Both the position numbers and the translations under genes were made by a program. The notes beneath the pieces were generated by a model. The model searched no databases, was not told where the DNA came from, and saw nothing but the letters and a program-made list of their open reading frames with translations. Positions 1 through 6,752 of a stretch of 16,793 bases of DNA are shown here, piece after piece. The DNA is from Rhodocyclaceae bacterium (GTDB lineage: Bacteria; Pseudomonadota; Gammaproteobacteria; Burkholderiales; Rhodocyclaceae). The stretch covers positions 1 to 16,793 of the forward strand of contig JAUYFZ010000278.1 of assembly GCA_030689585.1 (NCBI GenBank). Reading direction: 5' to 3'. Every line of letters starts with the position of its first letter. Within the stretch, counting starts at the first letter, position 1.

Positions 1-127
1 ACTGCCAGTTCGCTTCCAGTTGCTCTCCACCCCGCTTCACAGCGACGCAGTTACCTTCAGCTTCGAGGTCATGGCTTAACTCGGCACGGACTTTCACCAT
101 GCTGTTTGTACGCCTTCGCAGGCGCAC
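1..127 (-). mobile_element. Group II intron, 5' end of RNA domain I (partial, runs off left edge)
   Basis: Read on the minus strand, the segment begins at 127 with GTGCG, the group II intron 5' consensus (GUGYG). It is followed at once by a hairpin CGCCT-GCGA-AGGCG with a GNRA tetraloop. A second stem follows, GCATGG/CCGTGC closing a TGAAAGT loop. The phrase GGTGAAAGTCC and the later GGAGAGCAACTGG recall the 5' regions of bacterial group II introns as I remember them. No protein is encoded here; the reverse transcriptase/maturase would lie beyond the left edge. The 5' exon, at 128 and above, is the palindromic repeat at 130-150, so the intron sits directly 3' of a stem-loop, as group IIC introns do. 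The motifs are visible; the class and completeness are inference. Another structured RNA or element end is possible. Confidence 0.55.
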
Positions 128-129
128 AG

Positions 130-199
130 CCCTCCCCTTGAAGGGGAGGGAGACCGCAACAACCGCTTCGATTACCCACTACAAACCGTATAGAGCCAA
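130..199 (+). repeat. Dispersed palindromic repeat, copy A
   Basis: A perfect palindrome at 130-150, with 10-bp arms CCCTCCCCTT and AAGGGGAGGG around one base, is followed by a 32-bp block (151-182). The block matches 14250-14281 at 31 of 32 positions. It ends in CCGTATAGAGCCAA (186-199), which also has a counterpart in copy B. The unit has no coding capacity of its own. It stands directly upstream of the phosphatase gene and its left side is interrupted by the putative intron. Confidence 0.8.
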
Positions 200-200
200 G

Positions 201-237
201 TATAATGACCGAACTTCGTTCTCTCGGTACTGTCATT
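201..237 (+). promoter_or_regulatory. Candidate -10 element and hairpin upstream of the phosphatase gene
   Basis: A perfect TATAAT lies at 201-206, 44 bases before the start codon at 250, but I find no good -35 at 16-18 bp spacing. An inverted repeat overlaps it: AATGAC (204-209) with GTCATT (232-237), enclosing GAA-CTTCG-TTC (211-221). The promoter and a full transcribed hairpin cannot both be right, because a transcript from this -10 would start near 213. If the promoter is used, copy A of the repeat forms its upstream region. Confidence 0.25.
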
Positions 238-249
238 CCGTGTTGATTT

Positions 250-753
250 ATGGGTAACGTAAGAATTTTATTCGTCTGCATGGGTAATATCTGCCGCTCT
301 CCTACGGCGGAAGGGATGATGCGTGCGTTGGTAGAACAACAAAACATGACAGAAAGAATCGAGGTTGATTCGGCGGGTACTCATGGTTATCACGTGGGGA
401 ATCCACCCGACATGCGTGCCCAAAAAGCCGCTGCCCTACGGGGGGTTGATCTGTCCGGCCTGCGGGCGCGTCGTGTGGCCGAGGAGGATTTTGCGGCCTT
501 CGATCTGATTTTGGCGATGGATCGAGATAACCTGAACTTGCTTCAACAGTCCTGCCCCAAGGAACATTTGGGGAAATTGGGGTTGTTTCTGGATTACGCA
601 GCAGACCACAAGGGCCAAGAGGTTCCTGATCCTTACTACGGGGGAGGCGACGGGTTCGATCTTGTTCTGGACTTGGTCGAACAGGCCGCCTCCGGCCTGA
701 TTGCTACGATACAGTTGGGTGAGTTTCTACCATCTGCATCGGTTCTGCGTTAA
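250..753 (+). CDS. Low-molecular-weight protein-tyrosine phosphatase
   Basis: This 167-residue cytosolic phosphatase of the LMW-PTP family hydrolyses phosphotyrosine through a cysteinyl-phosphate intermediate. The signature P-loop CMGNICRS gives nucleophile Cys10 and Arg16 (C-X5-R-S). The catalytic acid is Asp127 in the late DPYY motif (127-130). The length is close to the usual 150-165 residues. The ATG at 250 puts the P-loop at the expected N-terminal position; there is no strong ribosome binding site. The last 50 bases overlap the 3' end of rne on the other strand. Some family members (Wzb/Ptp types) control exopolysaccharide export, but no kinase or capsule gene is visible here, so the substrate is unknown. 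Confidence 0.93.
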   Translation: MGNVRILFVCMGNICRSPTAEGMMRALVEQQNMTERIEVDSAGTHGYHVGNPPDMRAQKAAALRGVDLSGLRARRVAEEDFAAFDLILAMDRDNLNLLQQSCPKEHLGKLGLFLDYAADHKGQEVPDPYYGGGDGFDLVLDLVEQAASGLIATIQLGEFLPSASVLR

Positions 754-3217
754 GAACAACCGCTTGCTTCGGTTTACGACCCAAAGTGGGGGCGGATGAT
801 TCCGTGGAAGGGGTGATTGCCCGCTGCTGAGTTTCGATCATCACGAGTCCGGCCTGCTTGAGAGACATGGTTTCCACCACAGGGGCCACAGAAATCGGAG
901 CCGGAGCGGGGGGGGTGATCTTGACAATGGGCGGTGCGATGATCTCCAGCACAGGTGCGGGGTTCATCACAGGCATGCTTTCCGTAACAGGCGTGCTTTC
1001 CGTAGTAAATGCGAGTTCACTCTGCGCGAGCACTTCCACGGCGGGCTGTTCGTCAGCGACACCTCCGCTACGCCCCCTGCCTCGTCCTTTACGACTATTG
1101 CGACCATTACGATTCTCGCGTTGCCCTTCCTGTGTTTCGGGAGGGGCAGCGTTTGGCAGAGCTTGCGATTCGTTCACGAGAACAGGCTCTCGATCCTGTT
1201 TTTTGGCTTCACCTCGTTGACGGGGTTGATTACGATTTCGGTTCTCCTTCTGTGGTTGCGGATCAGAAGGTTGTTCATTTCGCACAGGGTCATTTCGCAC
1301 AGGGTCATTTCGTTTAGGTTGTTGCCCCCCCTTATCAGGGCGTTGTTGCCTGTCTTGGCGCGGTGCAGCATCACGCGATGCATTACGTTCGCCACGGCCT
1401 CGTCCAGGGCGACGATTTTCATCGCCACGATCGCCACGATCGCCACGATCATTATGTCCACCGCGTCCACGATCTTTGCGATCCGCAGATTTTTTGGGGC
1501 GGGACGCAGAGGGTGACGGGGAGGATGTCCCCTTGAAGAACGCGATGATTCTGGCAAAAAAACCTAGTGGAGCATTTCGCTGAAGCGGTTCGACGATGGG
1601 GGCAGGAGAACCGAGCGTGATGCTTTTAACAACGGCTTCTTGTTTTGGGGTTTCTTTTTGAGCCGAAGGCGATTGATAGGCTTCTGCTGATTTTTCAGCT
1701 TTCTCGACCATCTGATAGCTGGGGGTGACGACCTCTTCCTCATTGAGCTGATCGTGCCGGAATCGGGCAATTTCGTGATGGGGAGTTTCCAGGTTGCGGT
1801 TGGGAACAATCACGAGATTGACGCGATGGCGTACTTCAATGTGGGCGATATCGACACGTTTTTCATTGAGCAGGAAGGTTCCTACATCGACAGGAACCTG
1901 AATGTGAAGGGCTCCCGTATTTTCCTTCATGGCCTCTTCTTCAATGATTCTAAGGATATGGAGTGCCGCTGATTCTGTGGAGCGGATATGACCCGTGCCG
2001 GTGCATCGCGGACAGGTGATGTAGCTGGTTTCAGCGAGGGCCGGACGTAGACGCTGGCGTGATAATTCGAGTAGTCCGAAGCGGCTGATTTTGCCTGTTT
2101 GAACGCGGGCACGGTCAAAGTGCAGTGCGTCGCGCAGACGATTTTCGACTTCGCGCTGGTTTTTGCTGCTCTCCATGTCGATGAAGTCGATGACGATCAG
2201 TCCACCCAAATCGCGTAGGCGGAGTTGTCGTGCCACTTCTTCGGCCGCTTCTAGGTTCGTCCTGAAGGCGGTTTCTTCGATATCAGAACCTTTGGTGGCG
2301 CGTCCCGAGTTCACATCCACGGAGACCAAGGCTTCCGTGTGATCGATAACAATCGCTCCGCCTGAAGGCAGGGTGACTTGGCGCGAGTAGGCCGATTCGA
2401 TCTGGTGTTCGATCTGAAAACGCGAAAACAGGGGAACGTCATCGCGGTAACGTTTCACACGGGCCAAGTTGCCCGGCATGACGTGCGACATGAATTGCTG
2501 GGCTTGTTCAAAGATGTCATCGGTATCGATCAGGATTTCGCCAATCTCCGGATGGAAGTAATCCCGAATGGCACGAATGACGAGGCTGGATTCCTGATAA
2601 ATGAGAAAAGCACCGCTTTGGGATTGGGCCGCTCCGTCGATGGCGCTCCAGAGTTGTGCCAGATAGTTGAGGTCCCACTGGAGTTCTTCGTAAGTACGGC
2701 CAATACCAGCGGTACGGGCGATCAGACTGGCCCCGGGTGGGGCTTCCAGTTGATCCATGACCTCGCGTAGTTCCTGGCGATCTTCTCCTTCGATGCGGCG
2801 CGACACCCCCCCCCCGCGAGGATTATTGGGCATCAAAACAAGATAGCGGCCCGCCAATGAAATAAAGGTGGTGAGTGCCGCCCCTTTGTTGCCTCGCTCA
2901 TCTTTTTCAACTTGGACAATAATTTCCTGACCGACAGTCAGGGCATCTTGAATACGTGCCTTGCCTGCGTCGATGCCTTGTTTGAAATAAGCGCGTGAAA
3001 CTTCCTTGAAGGGAAGAAATCCGTGTCGCTCGGCTCCATAATTGATGAAAGCAGCCTCGAGGCTGGGTTCGATACGGGTGATGATTGCTTTGTAGATGTT
3101 GCTTTTGCGTTGCTCTTTGGATGCCGACTCGATGTCGAGGTCAATTAATTTTTGACCATCAACGATCGCGACGCGAAGTTCTTCGGCCTGCGTCGCATTG
3201 AATAACATGCGTTTCAT
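704..3217 (-). CDS. rne: Ribonuclease E
   Basis: This 837-residue endoribonuclease starts RNA decay and processes rRNA and tRNA precursors. Start: the ATG at 3217 (MKRMLFNATQ) follows a GGGAG at suitable spacing and matches the family N-terminus; an upstream in-frame ATG would only add leader sequence. The S1 domain spans about residues 37-118. The catalytic metal ligands are Asp301 (in DVNSG) and Asp344 (in IDFIDM). The Zn-link cysteines are Cys402 and Cys405 (CPRCTGTG). Beyond about 510 the chain is a disordered scaffold: a hydrophobic stretch at 551-563 (LGFFARIIAFFKG) could be a membrane-targeting helix, and an Arg/Gly-rich region at about 578-720 suits RNA binding. A G10 tract (2806-2815) encodes GGGV at 135-138. 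The 3' end overlaps the convergent phosphatase gene. Confidence 0.97.
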   Translation of the reverse strand: MKRMLFNATQAEELRVAIVDGQKLIDLDIESASKEQRKSNIYKAIITRIEPSLEAAFINYGAERHGFLPFKEVSRAYFKQGIDAGKARIQDALTVGQEIIVQVEKDERGNKGAALTTFISLAGRYLVLMPNNPRGGGVSRRIEGEDRQELREVMDQLEAPPGASLIARTAGIGRTYEELQWDLNYLAQLWSAIDGAAQSQSGAFLIYQESSLVIRAIRDYFHPEIGEILIDTDDIFEQAQQFMSHVMPGNLARVKRYRDDVPLFSRFQIEHQIESAYSRQVTLPSGGAIVIDHTEALVSVDVNSGRATKGSDIEETAFRTNLEAAEEVARQLRLRDLGGLIVIDFIDMESSKNQREVENRLRDALHFDRARVQTGKISRFGLLELSRQRLRPALAETSYITCPRCTGTGHIRSTESAALHILRIIEEEAMKENTGALHIQVPVDVGTFLLNEKRVDIAHIEVRHRVNLVIVPNRNLETPHHEIARFRHDQLNEEEVVTPSYQMVEKAEKSAEAYQSPSAQKETPKQEAVVKSITLGSPAPIVEPLQRNAPLGFFARIIAFFKGTSSPSPSASRPKKSADRKDRGRGGHNDRGDRGDRGDENRRPGRGRGERNASRDAAPRQDRQQRPDKGGQQPKRNDPVRNDPVRNEQPSDPQPQKENRNRNQPRQRGEAKKQDREPVLVNESQALPNAAPPETQEGQRENRNGRNSRKGRGRGRSGGVADEQPAVEVLAQSELAFTTESTPVTESMPVMNPAPVLEIIAPPIVKITPPAPAPISVAPVVETMSLKQAGLVMIETQQRAITPSTESSAPTLGRKPKQAVVLNAEPMQMVETHPTVS
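1276..1312 (-). repeat. 15-bp direct repeat in rne (NDPVR units)
   Basis: Two exact 15-bp units (1276-1290 and 1291-1305) plus seven bases of a third encode repeated NDPVR in the disordered C-terminal part of RNase E, about residues 637-647. The unit is a multiple of three, so copy changes would keep the frame. Confidence 0.85.
1421..1447 (-). repeat. 9-bp tandem repeat in rne (RGD units)
   Basis: Three exact copies of ATCGCCACG on the plus strand encode the RGDRGDRGD stretch near residues 591-599 of RNase E, inside its Arg/Gly-rich RNA-binding region. This is coding simple-sequence repeat, not CRISPR. Confidence 0.85.
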
Positions 3218-3502
3218 ATGTGCTCCCGCGCGGATGACAGGGCATGATGACGAATGCAGAGTACCGCTCGGTATTCGGGCGGTCATGATTTTGTTTGCGG
3301 TGAGTGGTGGAAACAATCATCAATGTTTGAAGGTGGTGTCCTGTGGTCGCAGGCTTGGCGTGTGATAAGCCAAGCCGCCGCATGGTGAAATCGGCAATCG
3401 TCAGTGCCTGTGGTGTGCGCAATTCAGTGGTAATCAAGTAGTATCTCCGCTCTTTTAAGCGGACGATGAGTTCGGTGCCTCCTGTCACAAGAGGATAAAC
3501 CG
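3218..3502 (-). promoter_or_regulatory. rne 5' untranslated leader with hairpins
   Basis: About 285 nt separate the rne start from a candidate transcription start near 3502. The leader RNA can form several stems. One has 8-bp arms GGCTTGGC/GCCAAGCC (3352-3359 with 3369-3376, 9-base loop). Another is CCGCT/AGCGG (3447-3451 with 3458-3462). A third is ACCGC/GCGGT in the region 3264-3284. In E. coli a leader of about 360 nt lets RNase E destabilise its own mRNA; a similar role here is inferred. A weak open frame on the same strand (start near 3488) resembles nothing I know and I do not call it a gene. Confidence 0.45.
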
Positions 3503-3508
3503 GCGCAC

Positions 3509-3537
3509 AGTATATTTCAAATGAAGGACTTGAGCAA
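3509..3537 (-). promoter_or_regulatory. Candidate rne promoter
   Basis: On the minus strand, TTGCTC (3537-3532) and TATACT (3514-3509) are separated by 17 bp, a good sigma-70 layout with a fair -35 and a good -10. Transcription would begin near 3502. The -35 lies inside the first codons of the divergent rluC, so the two genes would share a very compact control region. Confidence 0.4.
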
Positions 3538-4480
3538 AGATTCTGTCACTTGGCTGACGATTGATGAAGATTTGGCCGGAGGGCGGCTTGATAATTTTTT
3601 GGTGAAGATCGCCAAGGGAGTACCGAAAAGCCACTTGTACCGGATCATTCGCAGCGGTGAAGTGCGCGTCAACAGTCGTCGGGCAGGTGCAGATTACAAA
3701 CTGGGCGCAGGGGATACCGTGCGTGTGCCCCCCATTCGCGTGGCGGAAAAACCAACGAATCTGGCACCGGCGAAAGAGTTCAGCATTCTTTTTGAGGATG
3801 AAGCCCTTCTGGTCGTTGATAAGCCTGCGGGGGTGGCGGTGCACGGGGGGAGCGGGGTGAGTTTTGGCGTGATCGAACAATTGCGTCAAGCACGTCCGCA
3901 GGCAAAATTATTGGAACTTGCCCATCGTCTCGACCGTGAAACCTCTGGAATAATGGTGATTGCCAAGAAGCGTGCCGCGCTGACAAAGTTACATGACATG
4001 TTCAGGGAAGGTCGCATCGCCAAACGCTACCAGGCCTTGGTGCTGGGGCGTTGGTTGAATCCAGTGCAGCATGTCAAACTTCCACTTCTGAAAACAGTCA
4101 ACGCGGAAGGTGAACGACATGTTCTTGTTTCTCCAGAAGGAAAGCCGTCTTACTCCATTGTTCGTCTGAAAGCCAGGTGGGAGAATTTCAGTCTGGTGGA
4201 GGTGGAGCTTAAAACGGGTCGTACCCATCAGATTCGGGTACATCTCGCGCATCTGGGATTTCAGGTGGCGGGGGATAGTAAATATGGTGATTTTTCGATC
4301 AACCGAAACCTGCAAAAAACGGGATTGAAGCGTATGTTTCTCCATGCGGGGCAACTTTCCTTGTCGCATCCGTTGAGTGAATTGCCGCTTACCTTGGAAT
4401 CTCCGTTGCCGGTGGAATTGGCAGAATTTTTGAAAATTTTGAGTTCACGTGAAAGGCAAGAGAATGGCGAGGCGTTTTGA
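3521..4480 (+). CDS. rluC: 23S rRNA pseudouridine synthase, RluC type
   Basis: This 319-residue enzyme isomerises uridines in 23S rRNA (955, 2504 and 2580 in E. coli numbering for RluC). The N-terminal S4 RNA-binding domain covers about residues 17-75, including RLDNFL and SGEVRVN. The RluA-family catalytic motif HRLDRETSG begins at His135 and gives catalytic Asp138. The later RTHQIRVH motif and LHA segment are also typical. The divergent arrangement with rne matches E. coli and supports RluC over RluD or RluA. The ATG at 3521 has no obvious Shine-Dalgarno sequence and I see no better in-frame start. It is followed with a 17-bp overlap by the HAD phosphatase gene, so it probably heads the four-gene operon. 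Confidence 0.92.
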   Translation: MKDLSKDSVTWLTIDEDLAGGRLDNFLVKIAKGVPKSHLYRIIRSGEVRVNSRRAGADYKLGAGDTVRVPPIRVAEKPTNLAPAKEFSILFEDEALLVVDKPAGVAVHGGSGVSFGVIEQLRQARPQAKLLELAHRLDRETSGIMVIAKKRAALTKLHDMFREGRIAKRYQALVLGRWLNPVQHVKLPLLKTVNAEGERHVLVSPEGKPSYSIVRLKARWENFSLVEVELKTGRTHQIRVHLAHLGFQVAGDSKYGDFSINRNLQKTGLKRMFLHAGQLSLSHPLSELPLTLESPLPVELAEFLKILSSRERQENGEAF

Positions 4481-5114
4481 ACTGATTGTCTTCGACTGGG
4501 ATGGCACGCTGATGGATTCAGCAGGCACTATCGTGACCAGTGTGCAGGCTGCTGCGGTCGATCTGGGGTTGGAACCCCCCTCGGATGAGCGGGCACGTCA
4601 TACCATCGGGTTGGGTTTGAAAGAAGCTGTGCGTTACGCGTTGCCGAATTTACCGGAAGAGCGATATGACGATTTCATTGATCGCTATCGGCATCATTAT
4701 TTATCACGCGACCATGACTTGATGCTGTTTGAGGGGGCGGACTCGTTGATTCGAACACTGCGAGAATCTGACTATTTGCTGGGCGTTGCAACGGGAAAAT
4801 CCCGGCTAGGGCTGAATCGCGCCCTGACGGTCAGCGGGTTGGGCGAATTCTTCCATGCCACTCGTTGTGCGGACGAATGTCATTCCAAGCCTCATCCCCA
4901 GATGCTGGAGGAATTGATGCAGGAATTTGAACTGTCACCGGAGAGCCTGTTGATGATCGGTGATACGACCCATGATCTACAAATGGCGCAAAATGCGAAG
5001 GTGTCTGCCGTCGCTGTGACGCATGGTGCGCATTCGCGTGCCTTGTTGGAAACGGAATCTCCCTTGTTTTTGGCAGATGATATGGGGGAACTCATGGAAT
5101 GGATAAAAGGATAA
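4464..5114 (+). CDS. HAD-superfamily (subfamily IA) phosphatase, phosphoglycolate phosphatase-like
   Basis: This 216-residue cytosolic hydrolase carries all four HAD motifs. Motif I is DWDGTLMDS, with nucleophile Asp11 and acid/base Asp13. Motif II is Thr110 in VATGKS, motif III Lys142 in SKPHPQ, and motif IV GDTTHD with Asp167 and Asp171. The inserted helical cap after motif I marks subfamily IA, as in phosphoglycolate phosphatase (Gph) and pyrophosphatase PpaX. Start: ATG 4464 has AAAGG seven bases upstream. A GTG at 4449 would only add MKGKR, and there the aspartate motif would lie further from the N-terminus. The gene overlaps rluC by 17 bp and ends 3 bp before sppA, so translation is probably coupled. 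The exact substrate cannot be read from sequence. Confidence 0.9.
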   Translation: MARRFELIVFDWDGTLMDSAGTIVTSVQAAAVDLGLEPPSDERARHTIGLGLKEAVRYALPNLPEERYDDFIDRYRHHYLSRDHDLMLFEGADSLIRTLRESDYLLGVATGKSRLGLNRALTVSGLGEFFHATRCADECHSKPHPQMLEELMQEFELSPESLLMIGDTTHDLQMAQNAKVSAVAVTHGAHSRALLETESPLFLADDMGELMEWIKG

Positions 5115-5117
5115 GGT

Positions 5118-6065
5118 ATGTCTGACATAACGCAAGAACCCCATTGGGAGCGCGGGGTTATCGAAAAACTGGCCTTGGACTCACTGACCGAACAGCGTCG
5201 GCATCGACGTTGGGGGGTGTTTTTCAAATTGCTTGGTTTTGCTTATTTGACACTCATTTTGGCTGTCTTGGGCGATTGGAGTGGATCCGGCGGTATGTCG
5301 GACGGGCAACGGCATTCTGCGTTGATCGACATTGAAGGCGTGATTGCCGCTAGGGGGGAAGGTTCGGCTGAAAATGTCGTCGCTGCCCTGCAAAGTGCTT
5401 TTGATGATAAAGGAGCGGTGGGGATTATCTTGCGCATCAACAGTCCGGGTGGTAGTCCCGTGCAGGCAGGCATTATCCATGACGAAATCTGGCGGCTTCG
5501 CGCAACGCACCCCGACAAACCTGTTCATGTGGTCGTGGAAGATATTTGTGCATCTGGCGGATATTACGTGGCGGCGGCGGCCGATCGTATCTTCGTGGAT
5601 AAGGCGAGTATTGTCGGTTCCATTGGTGTGCTGATGGATGGATTTGGGGCGACGGGGGCCATGGAGAAACTGGGTATCGAGCGGCGATTATTGACTGCTG
5701 GAGAAAACAAGGGGTTTCTGGATCCGTTCTCTCCGCAGAATGCGCAGCACAAAGCCCATGCACAACGCATGTTGAGCGAAATTCACCAGCAGTTTATTGA
5801 GGTGGTGAGGCGGGGCCGAGGCACACGTCTCAAGGAAACGCCCGGCATGTTTTCTGGTTTGATGTGGACGGGCACCAAAAGTATCGAGTTAGGGTTGTCG
5901 GATGGGTATGGCACGATTGATTCTGTGGCCCGTAATGTGCTTCAAGCCGAAGAGATTCGTGATTACACCGTTCGTAAAAACTTTGCAGAGCGTTTTGCCC
6001 AGCAGTTTGGGGCTGAGGTTGCCACGGGTTTATCGAGTACCTGGAGGTCTTTTAGACTGCAATGA
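5118..6065 (+). CDS. sppA: Signal peptide peptidase SppA-type S49 serine protease
   Basis: This 315-residue inner-membrane protease probably degrades signal peptides left after secretion. One transmembrane anchor lies at about residues 34-52 (FFKLLGFAYLTLILAVLG), after a charged cytoplasmic N-terminus. The rest is periplasmic. The Ser/Lys dyad is visible as Ser146 in CASGGYY and Lys198 in ENKGFLDP. The 52-residue spacing equals that of the single-domain Bacillus SppA (Ser147/Lys199). The protein is the short single-domain form, unlike the two-domain E. coli SppA of about 618 residues. The start has an AAGG-rich leader directly after the HAD stop codon. The TonB-like gene follows 7 bp after its stop. 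Confidence 0.9.
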   Translation: MSDITQEPHWERGVIEKLALDSLTEQRRHRRWGVFFKLLGFAYLTLILAVLGDWSGSGGMSDGQRHSALIDIEGVIAARGEGSAENVVAALQSAFDDKGAVGIILRINSPGGSPVQAGIIHDEIWRLRATHPDKPVHVVVEDICASGGYYVAAAADRIFVDKASIVGSIGVLMDGFGATGAMEKLGIERRLLTAGENKGFLDPFSPQNAQHKAHAQRMLSEIHQQFIEVVRRGRGTRLKETPGMFSGLMWTGTKSIELGLSDGYGTIDSVARNVLQAEEIRDYTVRKNFAERFAQQFGAEVATGLSSTWRSFRLQ

Positions 6066-6072
6066 GCTTGCG

Positions 6073-6618
6073 ATGAGATTGGCCCCTGCCTTGGCGATTT
6101 CGTTAGCTTTACATGGTGTGTTGTTGAGATCGTCCCCATCGTCGCAAGAGCAGGTGATTTCAGCAGCACCGCTGGTGGCGACGTTGCGGGTTCCAGTGCC
6201 GCGACCGACTCTACCGGCGGCGGCGATGGTCAACGGAACACGGGGGGTGACGAGAACGAATGACACGCCTGTCGCATCCCCTGTCGTGGCGGCCCCCACC
6301 CCTGTGGTGCCAATCATGCCGGAAGAAGGGTTGGATGCCGATGGGATGCGTTTGTTTCGGGTGTCTCTAGCGCGGCAAGCAAGCCGTTTCAAGCCGTATC
6401 CCTTTGTGGAAAAGGGGTCAGCAGATATCCGGCTGATATTTCGCACCGCAGGTGTCACTACAGGTATCACCACGGCAGAAGTCGCTCGAAGCAGTGGTGT
6501 TGGGAGTCTCGACGAGGCCGCGCTCGATATGTTGCGGCAGGCGGCCTCGGTGACGGTGATACCGGAATCACTTCGTGGGCGAGACTTCGCCGTGAATTTT
6601 CCGGTGGTGTTCGAGTGA
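6073..6618 (+). CDS. TonB C-terminal domain protein (short TonB-like)
   Basis: The protein has 181 residues. The N-terminus (APALAISLALHGVLL, about 4-18) is a single hydrophobic anchor of the TonB type. A low-complexity Pro/Val/Ala linker (about 40-85) follows, then a TonB_C-like domain at about 95-181. This has the family pattern of a YP pair (109-110), SSGVGSLDEAALDML (140-154), a proline near 164 and a closing FPVVF. TonB proteins link the proton motive force to outer-membrane receptors, but no ExbB/ExbD or receptor is nearby. The linker is short, so spanning the periplasm is doubtful. It may serve envelope integrity or act as a partner of SppA, though this is speculation. Start: ATG 6073 is the first in frame after the sppA stop; the ribosome binding site is poor and coupling to sppA is likely. 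Confidence 0.75.
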   Translation: MRLAPALAISLALHGVLLRSSPSSQEQVISAAPLVATLRVPVPRPTLPAAAMVNGTRGVTRTNDTPVASPVVAAPTPVVPIMPEEGLDADGMRLFRVSLARQASRFKPYPFVEKGSADIRLIFRTAGVTTGITTAEVARSSGVGSLDEAALDMLRQAASVTVIPESLRGRDFAVNFPVVFE

Positions 6619-6752
6619 TTTATTGGCTCTATGCATACACATGCTCGAAAAGCGCGTAGCGCGTTCGCCGCCTTTCAATTCTTCGCCACCACCGTGTCGT
6701 AAAGTCCATAGTGAGACAAGCCTAGGTGGCTCTCAATACCCGTATAGCGTAG
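6619..6752. other. Convergent intergenic region at the left edge of the defence island
   Basis: No gene is seen here. A stem CGAA-CGCG/CGCG-TTCG (6646-6667, three-base bulge) lacks a T-run, so it is a weak terminator candidate. A 12-bp palindrome GCGTAGCTACGC (6747-6758) spans the helicase stop codon. TTGGCTCTAT at 6623-6632 is an inverted copy of a 10-mer in repeat copy A (190-199). The junction between core genes and island probably lies here. Confidence 0.45.

Noticed and set aside
69..347. 92-codon minus-strand frame across the left repeat
   Set aside because: Its sequence is simply translation of the palindromic repeat and intron end (for example the LPPLQGEG stretch). The minus-strand frame at 14063-14311 is rejected for the same reason.
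3159..3488. 109-codon minus-strand frame upstream of and overlapping rne
   Set aside because: The protein resembles nothing I know, it runs out of frame into the rne coding region, and the region is better explained as the structured rne leader.
5902..6072. Longer N-terminus for the TonB-like protein
   Set aside because: The extension would overlap sppA by 160 bp in another frame and place the membrane anchor internally. The ATG at 6073 starts directly at the anchor.
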